Below are positions 37,058 through 47,014 of a stretch of 49,947 bases of DNA, piece by piece. Below the pieces are notes generated by a model, which was not told the origin of the DNA, searched no databases, and worked only from the letters and a program-made list of their open reading frames with translations. Each line of letters opens with the position of its first letter. Position 1 is the stretch's first letter. Position numbers and translations under genes: made by a program. The stretch is from Thiobacillus sp. (GTDB lineage Bacteria; Pseudomonadota; Gammaproteobacteria; Burkholderiales; Thiobacillaceae), in assembly GCA_030692355.1 (NCBI GenBank), contig JAUYCF010000002.1, positions 1 through 49,947 on the forward strand, given 5' to 3'.

Positions 37058-37697
37058 ACGGTGTGCTGCAGATGCTTCGCGAACCAGGCCGCGGCCTGGC
37101 GCGCCACCTCCTCCAGGGTGCCGGGCTCCTCGAACAGGTGGGTGGCGCCGGGAACGATCGCCAGCTCTTTTTTGCAATGCAGCTGGTCGTAGGCCTGCTG
37201 GTTGAGGTCGATCACGGCGTCGTCAAAACCGCCGACCAGTAGCAGGGTCGGCGCGGTCACGGTCGTCAGCGCCTGGCGGCTGGCCAGGTCGGGGCGGCCG
37301 CCGCGCGAGACCACGGCCCGGGCATCCGCGTCCAGCATTGCCGCCGCCTCGATCGCGGCGGCGGCGCCGGTGCTGGCGCCAAAAAATCCGAGCGGCAACT
37401 CGCGGGTGGCGGGCTGCGACACCGCCCAGCGCGCGGCGTCCAGCAGGCGCTGCGTCAAGAGCGCGATGTCGAAGCGGCGGTCGTAATCGCGATCCTCTTC
37501 CGGCGTCAGCAGGTCCATCAGCAGGGTGCCGACGCCGGCCTGCCGCAGCACGCCGGCCACATAGTTGTTGCGCGGCGAATGGCGCGACGAGCCGCTGCCG
37601 TGGGCGAACAGCACCAGCCCGACGGCGCGCGCGGGAACCTCCAGCATGCCTTCGATGGTGACGTGGCCGGCGGGGATATGGGCCAGGATCGAGGTGC

Positions 37698-37701
<4 letters not shown>
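37054..37701 (-). CDS. Alpha/beta hydrolase (dienelactone hydrolase-like)
   Basis: A 215-residue hydrolase from MSTSILAHIPAG. The nucleophile elbow is GASTG (serine), the acid is in GGFDDAVIDL, and the histidine is in PGATHLFEEPG. HGSGSSRHSPRN forms the oxyanion loop. It overlaps the radical SAM gene (ATGA), so it belongs to the AmmeMemoRadiSam operon. A similar hydrolase accompanies phosphoribosyltransferases in many bacteria. The substrate is unknown. Confidence 0.85.
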
Positions 37702-38788
<1,087 letters not shown>

Positions 38789-38792
<4 letters not shown>

Positions 38793-39382
38793 GCGGATGA
38801 CTCCTTCCACTTGCTGACGGTGTAGCGCGACAGGCGCACCTCTTCCGCCCAGAAATCCATCGGCAGCCCGGCCTTGCGTTTCAGGTGCGCCATGAACTCG
38901 GCCGGATCGGGCAGCTGCTCCCACACCTGCGGCAGGAAGGTGCTGCGGTAATGGCGATACTCGAACACCACGCCGTCGACGTTCGGCCGCAAGGTGGCCA
39001 GCGCATGTTCTTCGCTCGCCACCACCAGGACTTCGCTCGGCGACAGCACCGATACCTCGACCCGGATCTCGTCGAACTCCACGCGCGTAAGCGGCAGGAA
39101 GCGCGGATCGCGAAACGCCGCTGCCACCGCGTTTTCCCGCACGTCCAGTCCCAGCGGGCGGTGCGCCTCCAGCGTGCCGATGCAGCCGCGAAGCTCGCCC
39201 TGCCGGGTCAGGGTGACAAAGCTGGCGCCCGGCTCCGCAAGCCAGCCGGCCTGCGCAGGAGATGACACGTCATGCCCCAGTTTCGTGGCGATTTCCGAAC
39301 GCGCCAGTTTCAGCAGGGTCGCACCCTTTTCATTGTCCAGTTGCTCCAATCCGGCGCTTCGATTCTGCTCATGCGTGCTCAT
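38789..39382 (-). CDS. amrA: AmmeMemoRadiSam system protein A (AMMECR1 domain)
   Basis: A 197-residue protein of the AMMECR1 family. The highly conserved LRGCIGTLEAH lies at about 78-88, followed by NAVAAAFRDPRFLPLTR and VEVSVLSPSEVL. Function is unknown despite structures; the conserved groove suggests catalysis or nucleic-acid binding. The ATG lies inside the 3' end of the Memo gene (14-nt overlap), showing tight coupling. Confidence 0.9.
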
Positions 39383-40181
39383 GATGGGTCTCGGGTTCGA
39401 ATGCGAAGGCGGCATAGCCGACCACCCGCTCGGGGTCGCCTGCGGTGTCGCTGGAATTGCATACATCCAGCTTGACCGCGCGCAGGCCATGCCTTTTCGC
39501 CGCCAGCAGCAGCCCGTTGACCGGCGTGGCGCCGCAGGCCTGCTCATGGTTGAGGTGAGAATCCAGCGCCAGGATGGCCTCGACGGTGGCACCGTCCACC
39601 TTGCGCGCCTCCGCGTCGGGCAAAAAGTGCGACAGGTCGGAACTGATCACGATCAGCGTCTCGTCGCCGCCCCAGACCTTTTCCAGCACCGCGGCCACCT
39701 CGGCCGCGGTGGCCTGGCCCACCGCCAGCGGCAGCAGCTGGAAATCGCCCAGCACCTGCTGCAGGAAAGGCAGCTGCACCTCCAGTGAGTGTTCCATCTG
39801 GTGCGCCACGGCGCTCCTGGTCACCTGGGGCAAGTCACTCAGCCGCTGCATGGCCTCGCGATCCAGCGGCACCTCGCCGAGCGGGGTGGCAAAGCAGTCC
39901 GCCTCCGGCAGTGCCAAGCCACGGACGTAAACGCGATGGGCGGGGCCGAGCAGTACCACCCGGCGGATGCGGCCGCGCAGCGCCCCCAGCTGTGCGTAAG
40001 CGCTGGCCGCGACCGCACCGGAATAGACATAGCCTGCGTGCGGCACGATCAGCGCCTTGGGCGGGCGCGACGGAGAACCGGCTGTGGCATTCGCCAGCAG
40101 CGCGTTTACGGTGTGCCTGAGCTCGGCCGGATCGTCCGGATAGAACATTCCGGCAACGGCAGCGGGTCGGATAATCGACAT
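39369..40181 (-). CDS. amrB: AmmeMemoRadiSam system protein B (Memo-like)
   Basis: A 270-residue Memo family protein. The conserved metal-binding set is visible: H in [10 protein letters not shown] in [12 protein letters not shown] in [10 protein letters not shown], and C in [11 protein letters not shown]. Human MEMO1 binds redox metals at the same kind of site and resembles class III extradiol dioxygenases. It is the first gene of the operon, divergent from the histidine kinase gene. The bacterial role is not established. Confidence 0.9.
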   Translation of the reverse strand: MSIIRPAAVAGMFYPDDPAELRHTVNALLANATAGSPSRPPKALIVPHAGYVYSGAVAASAYAQLGALRGRIRRVVLLGPAHRVYVRGLALPEADCFATPLGEVPLDREAMQRLSDLPQVTRSAVAHQMEHSLEVQLPFLQQVLGDFQLLPLAVGQATAAEVAAVLEKVWGGDETLIVISSDLSHFLPDAEARKVDGATVEAILALDSHLNHEQACGATPVNGLLLAAKRHGLRAVKLDVCNSSDTAGDPERVVGYAAFAFEPETHHEHA

Positions 40182-40311
40182 GCAATTTTCCCTCTTTGTT
40201 CAGCTTAGTAAATCTGGGGGAACACCCCGGATTTCAAGCCGGACCTGCCGGGGAAACGCGTTTTCCGCCGATAATGGCGCGGGCGGGGACGGTTCAATCA
40301 GAGGAGGGAAT

Positions 40312-41784
40312 ATGGGTTCATCCAGGGCGGCCGACGCGGACGCATTGTTAAAGGCGATCCTGCGGGAATCGGCCACCGAGGTACTGGTCTTCGACGCCGA
40401 CTCCCTGCGCATCACCCACGCCAACCCTGCCGCCACGCGTAACCTGCAATATCCGCTCAAGGCCCTGAAACAGCTGACGCCGCCGGACTGCCTGGCCGAA
40501 GCGGATGTGCACGTCTTCCGTTCCCTGCTGGCCATGCTGCAAAGCGGCAAAAAGCGCCGCACCACGATCGGCGCGCACTGCTGCCGCCGCGACGGCAGCC
40601 GCTATCCGGTTGAAGCCAAGCTGTTCCGTTCCGTCGGCCAGGGCCGGCCGATATTCATCTGGATCGCCAGCGACGTCAGCCAGCGAGAAGCCACCCGCCA
40701 GGCGCTGGCACATTCGGCGTCGGACCTGCACGCCATCGTGGCGCACATCCCCGGCATGGCCTACCAGGTGCTGCGCAATCCGGACGGCGGCACCTCGCTG
40801 CGCTACGTCAGCGCGCAATCCGCGCAACTGCTCGGCATCAAGCCGCCCGCCCTGCGCGCCGAGCCGGCACGCTTTTTCGAGCTGATCCTGGAACAGGACA
40901 GGGCCGACTACCTGTCCCGCCTGGCCAGGGCGGACGGCGGCCACCTCAGCTTCAACTGGGAAGGCCGCATCTGGATGGAGGCCTGGAAGGACGTGAAGTG
41001 GGTGAGCCTTCGCGTCAGCCAGCGCGAGACGCCGGATGGCCTGATCTGGGACGGCATCATGCTGAACGTGACAAAAAGCCGGCTGGCCGAGGCCGAAATC
41101 CGGCGTTCGCGGGTGCAGCTCGCCGCGCTGGCCGCGCACGTCGAATCGGTCAAGGAGCAGGAGCGCCTGCACCTGGCGCGCGAAGTGCACGACGACCTCG
41201 GCGGCAATCTCACCGCGATCAAGATCGGCCTGTCCTGGCTGATGCGGCATCTGCCGCCCGGCGAAGCCAACCTGCAGAAGCGCACCGCCTATCTGGACAA
41301 GGTGGTCGACCAGACCATCGATGCCGCCCATCGCATTGCCTCCAGCCTGCGGCCGCCGGTGCTGGATTTCGGCATCGTGTCCGCCATCGAGTGGCAACTG
41401 CGGCGCTTTGGCCGGAACACCGACCTCGCGTGCGAACTCAGCGCGCCCGATGCGGCGATTCCGCTTGGCCCCGACGCCTCGATCACCGTGTTCCGCATCG
41501 TGCAGGAAGCGCTGACCAACGTGTCCAAACACGCTCGCGCCACGCGGGTCAAGGTCGCCCTTGCCCAGCACCGGGGCGAGCTGCGGGTAACCGTCACCGA
41601 CAACGGCCAGGGGATCCAGCCGGCGCACGGGAAAAATGACGGGCATGGTTTTGGCGTCCTCGGCATGACCGAGCGCGCCGCCGCGCTGGGCGGCGAGCTC
41701 ACCGTGCAGCCCGCCAAACGCCGGGGCACCCAGGTCAGCCTGCGCATTCCGCTTTCCGCCACCCCGCCCAGCGCGACGAAATGA
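40312..41784 (+). CDS. NarX-type sensor histidine kinase with PAS domains
   Basis: A 490-residue cytoplasmic kinase from an ATG preceded by GAGGAGGGAATA. Two PAS-like regions cover about 15-135 and 145-265. The HisKA_3 dimerisation domain has H293 in AREVHDDLGGNLTAIKIGLS, and the HATPase_c G-boxes are DNGQGIQ and GHGFGVLGMTERA. It lacks a membrane segment, so the signal is probably cytosolic. The NarL-type regulator follows by 40 bp and is the likely partner. Confidence 0.9.
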   Translation: MGSSRAADADALLKAILRESATEVLVFDADSLRITHANPAATRNLQYPLKALKQLTPPDCLAEADVHVFRSLLAMLQSGKKRRTTIGAHCCRRDGSRYPVEAKLFRSVGQGRPIFIWIASDVSQREATRQALAHSASDLHAIVAHIPGMAYQVLRNPDGGTSLRYVSAQSAQLLGIKPPALRAEPARFFELILEQDRADYLSRLARADGGHLSFNWEGRIWMEAWKDVKWVSLRVSQRETPDGLIWDGIMLNVTKSRLAEAEIRRSRVQLAALAAHVESVKEQERLHLAREVHDDLGGNLTAIKIGLSWLMRHLPPGEANLQKRTAYLDKVVDQTIDAAHRIASSLRPPVLDFGIVSAIEWQLRRFGRNTDLACELSAPDAAIPLGPDASITVFRIVQEALTNVSKHARATRVKVALAQHRGELRVTVTDNGQGIQPAHGKNDGHGFGVLGMTERAAALGGELTVQPAKRRGTQVSLRIPLSATPPSATK

Positions 41785-41824
41785 CGCATAATCTGCCCAT
41801 ACCAACTCCAGGCTGAGAACGACC

Positions 41825-42472
41825 GTGGCTGTCGCAAAACCCTATCGCATCCTCATCGTCGACGACCATGCCATCGTGCGCGAGGGACTCAAGCAGATTC
41901 TCGCCGAAATCGGCGACATCGAAGTCGCCGGCGAGGCCGACTGTTCCAGCCGCGCCCTGCAGATGGCCCGGCGCGAACCCTGGGATCTTGTGCTGATGGA
42001 CATCTCCATGCCCGACCGCAGCGGACTGGAAACCCTGGAGCTGCTGAAGAAAGAGCATCCCGGCATCAAGGTGCTGATGCTGTCCATGCACCGCGAAACC
42101 CAGTACGCGGTGCGTGCGCTGAAGACAGGCGCCGCCGGCTACCTCAACAAGCAGAGCGCGCCGAATCAGCTGGTCGACGCCATCCGGCTGGTTGCCTCGG
42201 GAAAAAAATACATCAGCGCCGAAGTGGCCCAGGAACTCGCCAGCCAGGTCAGCGGCGAACGCGATGGCCTGCCGCACGAGGGCCTTTCCAACCGCGAATA
42301 CCAGACCCTGTGCATGATCGCCTCCGGATTGCCCGTCTCCGCCATCGCCGAAAAGCTGGTCCTGTCGGTCAAGACCATCAGCATGTACCGCGCCCGCCTG
42401 CTGAAAAAAATGCAGCTCAAGAACAACGCCGAACTGACGCATTACGCCATCAAGCAGGGACTGCTGGATTAA
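41825..42472 (+). CDS. NarL/FixJ-family response regulator
   Basis: A 215-residue regulator read from a GTG. The receiver has acidic pocket VDDH, phosphoacceptor D59 in LVLMDISMPDRSG, T/S at LMLSMHRE and K in YLNKQSAP. The C-terminal LuxR-type HTH (LSNREYQTLCMIASGLPVSA then KTISMYRARLLKKM) binds DNA. It is paired with the kinase at 40312. Target genes are not apparent. Confidence 0.92.
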   Translation: MAVAKPYRILIVDDHAIVREGLKQILAEIGDIEVAGEADCSSRALQMARREPWDLVLMDISMPDRSGLETLELLKKEHPGIKVLMLSMHRETQYAVRALKTGAAGYLNKQSAPNQLVDAIRLVASGKKYISAEVAQELASQVSGERDGLPHEGLSNREYQTLCMIASGLPVSAIAEKLVLSVKTISMYRARLLKKMQLKNNAELTHYAIKQGLLD

Positions 42473-42530
42473 CGGAATGGGCTGCACGGGCCGCAGCGAA
42501 TGCGCCGTTTGAAGCGGCCCGGTTAAGCCC

Positions 42531-43169
42531 ATGGCCAGCGCACTGCACAAGGAACGGCTGGATGCGATCGTCCGCCGCTTGCTGGACAGCGGCGCTGCCC
42601 GCGTACTCGATCTGGGCTGCGGCCCCGGCGAACTGCTGCTGTGCCTGGCGCAGCAGCCGCAGTTCACCCGCATCATCGGCATCGACATCGATGCGCGCGC
42701 GCTCGGCGCGGCGCGGTCGGCCCTGGGGCTCGGCTTGCCCCACCCCGCCGACCGCATCCAGGTGCGTTATGGGTCTTACGAAGAAGCCGACCCGGAACTG
42801 GCCGGGTTCGATGCTGCAGCGCTGGTGGAAACCATCGAGCACATCGATCCGGGCCGCCTGCCGCGAGTCGAGCGGGCCGTGTTCGGCGGCATGCATCCGC
42901 GCACCGTGCTGGTGACCACGCCCAATCAGGAATTCAACGTGCTGCATGGCATGGCGCCGGGCAAGCGCCGCCACCCGGGCCATCGCTTTGAATGGGACCG
43001 CGCGAAATTCCGCGAATGGGCAAAGGGGGTCGCGCAGCGCAACGGCTACGAGGTCCGCTTCATCGATATCGGCGCGCGCGACCCTGTTCGCGGCAGTTCG
43101 ACGCAGATGGCGCACTTCATCGCCAGCAGGGGCGCACAGGGACCGGATCCCGCCCGGGCATTTACTTGA
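42531..43169 (+). CDS. Hen1-type RNA 3'-terminal 2'-O-methyltransferase, stand-alone
   Basis: A 212-residue SAM methyltransferase with VLDLGCGPGELL and GIDIDARAL as the SAM site. The Hen1-specific metal site is visible: E100, E103, H104 in VETIEHIDP, and H151 in RRHPGHRFEW. The NQEFNV and DPVRGSSTQMAHF segments also match bacterial Hen1 C-terminal domains, which 2'-O-methylate RNA 3' ends with Pnkp during RNA repair. Here the N-terminal Hen1 half is missing and no pnkp is in the window. It may protect RNA ends alone or work with a distant partner. It sits in a signalling gene cluster without obvious link. Confidence 0.82.
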   Translation: MASALHKERLDAIVRRLLDSGAARVLDLGCGPGELLLCLAQQPQFTRIIGIDIDARALGAARSALGLGLPHPADRIQVRYGSYEEADPELAGFDAAALVETIEHIDPGRLPRVERAVFGGMHPRTVLVTTPNQEFNVLHGMAPGKRRHPGHRFEWDRAKFREWAKGVAQRNGYEVRFIDIGARDPVRGSSTQMAHFIASRGAQGPDPARAFT

Positions 43170-43348
43170 TTTATTGCCGGCTTGTGTGTGCCAGCGCACA
43201 GACGGCCGCCGGAAAGACCGCGATGATCCTTCCTCCCCTCGGGAGATACAAAGGTTTTTTCCGACTGTGGAGGCCGCAATCTCCCGTTGCCGGCCCGACA
43301 AGCACAGCCGTCCTTCGGATCGCTGCACGCTTTTCACGGAAAACAACC

Positions 43349-45085
43349 ATGTCAAAAACAGGAAACGGTCCCGGCAATGCCGGCAAGGCGAGTGGCATCG
43401 CCGAAGCACGGCGCCAGAAGGCCTTGCTCAAAACGGGCGCGTTGCAGAACGCGATCCTCAACAGCGCCAATTTTTCGAGCATCGCCACCGACGAGAAGGG
43501 CGTCATCCAGATCTTCAACGTCGGCGCTGAGCGCATGCTGGGCTACACGGCCGCCGACGTGATGAACAAGATCACCCCGGCCGATATTTCCGATCCGCAG
43601 GAAGTGGTTGCGCGCGCCAAGGCCTTGAGCGTCGAGCTCGGCACCCCGATCACACCGGGCTTCGAGGCCTTGGTGTTCAAGGCCTCGCGCGGGATCGAGG
43701 ACATCTACGAGCTGACTTACATCCGCAAGGATGGCAGCCGCTTTCCGGCGGTGGTCTCCGTCACGGCACTGTGCGACGCTGACAGCAAAATCATCGGCTA
43801 TCTTTTGATCGGCACCGACAACACGGCGCGCAAGCTGGTGGAAGCGGAGCGGGCACAGCTCTACAAGGCGCTGCAGGACAAGAACGCCGAGCTGGAGAGT
43901 GCCAAGGCGGTGGCGGAAAAAGCCAACCTGGCGAAATCGAATTTCCTTTCCAGCATGAGCCATGAACTGCGCACGCCGCTCAATGCCATCCTCGGCTTTG
44001 CGCAGTTGCTGGAAAGCGGTGCACCGCCGCCAACGGCCACGCAGGTCATAAGACTGCACCAGATCATCAAGGCCGGCTGGTATCTGCTGGACCTGATCAA
44101 CGAAATCCTCGATCTCGCGGTGATCGAGTCCGGCAAGCTGTCGCTGTCGCTGGAGCCCTTGTCGCTGTCCGACGTGCTGCACGAATGCGAGGCCATGATC
44201 GGGCCGCAGGCGCAACAGCGCGGCATCAACATCGTCTTCGACAAAGTGGACCCCACCTGGTTTGCCCATGCCGACCACACCCGGGTCAAGCAGGCGCTGA
44301 TCAACCTGCTGTCCAATGCGATCAAATACAACCGCAACCACGGAATGGTCGAGGTGAAGTGCACCGCGACGCCGGAACACCTGCGCATCCGCATCCAGGA
44401 CAGCGGTGCGGGATTGCCGCCGGAAAAGCTGGCGCAGCTGTTTCAGCCGTTCAACCGTCTGGGGCAGGAAACCGGCGCCGAGGAAGGAACCGGCATCGGC
44501 CTGGTGGTCACCAGGCAACTGGTCGAACTGATGGGCGGCAGCATCGGGGTGGCAAGCACGGTCGGCGTGGGCAGCGAATTCTGGATCGAACTGGTCCGCG
44601 ATGCGATGCCCCAACTTGCCGCCGAACATGCGATGGCCGCGGAACTTGCGCCGCAAGCGCATGAAAACGCGGCGCTGCGCACCCTGCTTTATGTGGAAGA
44701 CAATCCGGCCAACCTGATGCTGGTCGAGCAGATCATCGAGGGCCATCCGCACGTGCGCATGCTGAGCGCGCGCGATGCCAACCTCGGCATTGCGCTGGTG
44801 CGCGCCCATCTGCCGGAGGTGATCCTGATGGACATCAACCTGCCTGGTCTGAGCGGCATCCAGGCGCTGAAAATCCTGCGCGAAGATCCGGCCACGGCGC
44901 ACATCCCGGTGCTGGCCATCAGCGCCAATGCCATGCCACGCGACATCAAGAAGGGCCTGGAGGCAGGATTCTTCCGCTATCTCACCAAACCGATCAAGGT
45001 CGACGAATTCATGCAGGCGCTGGACATGGCGCTGGAACTGGCGGAAATAGAACCGTACAGCGTAATCGACCCGGCGCCCCTGTAA
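43349..45085 (+). CDS. Hybrid sensor histidine kinase (PAS-HisKA-HATPase-REC)
   Basis: A 578-residue protein from MSKTGNGPGNAGKAS. It has a PAS domain (about 35-155, LNSANFSSIATDEKGVIQIF), a linker coiled coil, and HisKA with H205 in FLSSMSHELRTPLNAILGFA. HATPase_c shows N-box NLLSNAIKYN and G-boxes DSGAGLPP and GTGIGLVV. A C-terminal receiver carries D495 in EVILMDINLPGLSG. It is cytosolic. The REC-PAS protein at 45201 is a probable phosphorelay partner. The 179 bp upstream contain no recognised gene. Confidence 0.92.
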   Translation: MSKTGNGPGNAGKASGIAEARRQKALLKTGALQNAILNSANFSSIATDEKGVIQIFNVGAERMLGYTAADVMNKITPADISDPQEVVARAKALSVELGTPITPGFEALVFKASRGIEDIYELTYIRKDGSRFPAVVSVTALCDADSKIIGYLLIGTDNTARKLVEAERAQLYKALQDKNAELESAKAVAEKANLAKSNFLSSMSHELRTPLNAILGFAQLLESGAPPPTATQVIRLHQIIKAGWYLLDLINEILDLAVIESGKLSLSLEPLSLSDVLHECEAMIGPQAQQRGINIVFDKVDPTWFAHADHTRVKQALINLLSNAIKYNRNHGMVEVKCTATPEHLRIRIQDSGAGLPPEKLAQLFQPFNRLGQETGAEEGTGIGLVVTRQLVELMGGSIGVASTVGVGSEFWIELVRDAMPQLAAEHAMAAELAPQAHENAALRTLLYVEDNPANLMLVEQIIEGHPHVRMLSARDANLGIALVRAHLPEVILMDINLPGLSGIQALKILREDPATAHIPVLAISANAMPRDIKKGLEAGFFRYLTKPIKVDEFMQALDMALELAEIEPYSVIDPAPL

Positions 45086-45200
45086 TGCTGTGTGCCGACG
45101 ACATGTTTAACGCCAGCATTCTTCACCGCGTCCTCTTCACGCACCGCGGCCAGCGTGGGAATGGGGCTGGATTATGCTACAAACGAAGGAAGCAAATTTT

Positions 45201-46022
45201 ATGGTTAGCAACGCCGAAATCCTGAATGCAAACATCCTGATCGTCGACGATCAGGATGCCAATGTGCAGCTTCTGGAGCAATTGCTGCATGAAGCCGGTT
45301 ACACCCGCGTTGCCTCGACGACGAATCCGGGCGAGGTCTGCACGCTGCATCGCAAGAACCAGTACGACCTGATCCTGCTCGACCTGCAGATGCCCGGCAT
45401 GGACGGATTCCAGGTGATGGAAGGTCTCAAGGAAAATGCTGCCGACGACTACCTGCCGGTCCTCGTGATCACCGCCCAACCAAGCCACAAACTGCGCGCG
45501 TTGCAGGCCGGCGCCAAGGACTTCATCAGCAAGCCGTTCGACCTGCTCGAAGTCAGGACGCGCATCCGCAACATGCTGGAAGTGCGTCTGCTATACAAAA
45601 AACTCGAGCATTACAGCAAGGTGCTGGAACAGACGGTGGAGGAACGCACCGCCGAGCTGCGCGAGAGCGAGGCCCGCTATCGCAGCCTGACCGAACTGGC
45701 CTCCGACTGGTACTGGGAGCAGGACGAGAACATGAACTTCACCAAGGTTTCCGGCCCGGTCCTGGAGATGCTCGGCATCCAGAGCGACGCCCTGGCGGGA
45801 AAATCTGGCGGCGCTCAGGCCGCAGGCTGGAACGAGGCGGAGCGGAAAGTGCTGCAGGCCAGGATTGCCGCGCGGCAGCCCTTTCTGGATTTCGCCTTCA
45901 GCCGCACCAACGCCGATGGCTCGCAAGAAACATTTCGGGTGAGCGGGGAGCCGATGTTCAACCAGTCCTCCCGCTTCATCGGCTACCGCGGCATCGGCGT
46001 GAAGCTCGCCGCCAGGAAATAA
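45201..46022 (+). CDS. REC-PAS response regulator without output HTH
   Basis: A 273-residue protein. The receiver (about 10-130) has DDQD, D61 in LILLDLQMPGMDG, and K in DFISKPFDLLE. A coiled-coil linker (LLYKKLEHYSKVLEQTVEER) leads to a PAS domain (about 155-265, YRSLTELASDWYWEQDENMN). There is no DNA-binding or enzymatic output domain, so it must signal by protein contact. The ATG at 45201 has AAGGAAG upstream; an ATG at 45174 would add nine residues. It follows the hybrid kinase. Confidence 0.86.
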   Translation: MVSNAEILNANILIVDDQDANVQLLEQLLHEAGYTRVASTTNPGEVCTLHRKNQYDLILLDLQMPGMDGFQVMEGLKENAADDYLPVLVITAQPSHKLRALQAGAKDFISKPFDLLEVRTRIRNMLEVRLLYKKLEHYSKVLEQTVEERTAELRESEARYRSLTELASDWYWEQDENMNFTKVSGPVLEMLGIQSDALAGKSGGAQAAGWNEAERKVLQARIAARQPFLDFAFSRTNADGSQETFRVSGEPMFNQSSRFIGYRGIGVKLAARK

Positions 46023-46047
46023 AAACACAACATCCCGACGATTACCT

Positions 46048-46848
46048 ATGCCATCACTCCATAGCCCGAATCAGAACCAGCTTCTCGCCGCCCTGCCCGC
46101 GGCGGAATTCGAGCCACTGGCTGCGCATCTTGAACAGGTGCCGCTGGCGCTCGGCGAAGTCCTCTACGAGCCCGATGGTCAGTTGCAGCACGCCTATTTC
46201 CCCACCACCGCCATCGTGTCGCTGCACTACATCATGGCATCCGGCGCATCGGCCGAATCCGCCGGGGTGGGCAATGAAGGCGTCGTCGGCATTGCGCTGT
46301 TCCTGGGCGGCAACACCACGCCCAGCTCGGCTGTGGTGCAGACCGCGGGCCACGCCTACCGCCTGGAGCGCAGCAAGCTGCTGCAGGAATTCAATCGCGC
46401 CGGCTCGATGCAGCGTTTGCTGCTGCGCTACACCCAGGCGCTGATTACCCAGATGATGCAGGCCGCGGCCTGCAATCGGCACCATTCGATCGAGCAGCAG
46501 CTGTGCCGCTGGCTGTTGCTGACGCTCGATCGATTGCCTTCGAACGAGCTGGTCATGACGCAGGAACTGGTCGCCAGCATGCTCGGCGTGCGTCGCGAAG
46601 GCATTACGGAGGCCGCCGGAAAATTGCAGCGCGCGGGCTTGATCAGTTACCGCCGTGGCCACATCGAAGTGCTTGACCGGTCCGGACTGGAGACCCACGC
46701 ATGCGAATGCTACGCCGTGGTCAAGAAGGAAATAAGCCGATTGCTGCCCGATGTGCGCGGTCGCCAAGGCGATGCTGTGCCCGTTCAGCATGCAGCAACG
46801 GCAGGCCAAGTACGCCATTCCGGTCCGACCGCAGCGACGCCAACGTGA
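46048..46848 (+). CDS. Crp/Fnr-family transcription regulator
   Basis: A 266-residue regulator 25 bp after the REC-PAS gene. An N-terminal cNMP-like beta-roll (about 15-130) lacks the canonical cAMP-binding RxS motif and the Fnr cysteines. The C-terminal winged HTH is MTQELVASMLGVRREGITEA, AGKLQRAGLISYRRGHIEVL. It may sense another signal or partner. The operon with the REC-PAS and hybrid kinase genes suggests a shared response, and the next gene is the surface protein at 47015. Confidence 0.88.
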   Translation: MPSLHSPNQNQLLAALPAAEFEPLAAHLEQVPLALGEVLYEPDGQLQHAYFPTTAIVSLHYIMASGASAESAGVGNEGVVGIALFLGGNTTPSSAVVQTAGHAYRLERSKLLQEFNRAGSMQRLLLRYTQALITQMMQAAACNRHHSIEQQLCRWLLLTLDRLPSNELVMTQELVASMLGVRREGITEAAGKLQRAGLISYRRGHIEVLDRSGLETHACECYAVVKKEISRLLPDVRGRQGDAVPVQHAATAGQVRHSGPTAATPT

Positions 46849-47014
46849 GGGGGCCGCGCCGGACCGCAGATGTGTGTCATCGGAGGTCGGCGCCTGTAAC
46901 GGCCCTGATACCTCTCAATACTTGTCTACATTATTAGCGAGGGTGCTAGTATCCAACCGTCCTGAACTGTTTTACCTTGCTAGAAAGCTGCAATAAATAA
47001 AAGGAGAGGGATTA

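Noticed and set aside
43352-44902. 516-residue minus-strand open frame antisense to the hybrid kinase
   Set aside because: Shadow of a certain gene; composition (rich in His, Gln, Arg, Asp) is typical of the reverse frame of high-GC coding sequence.
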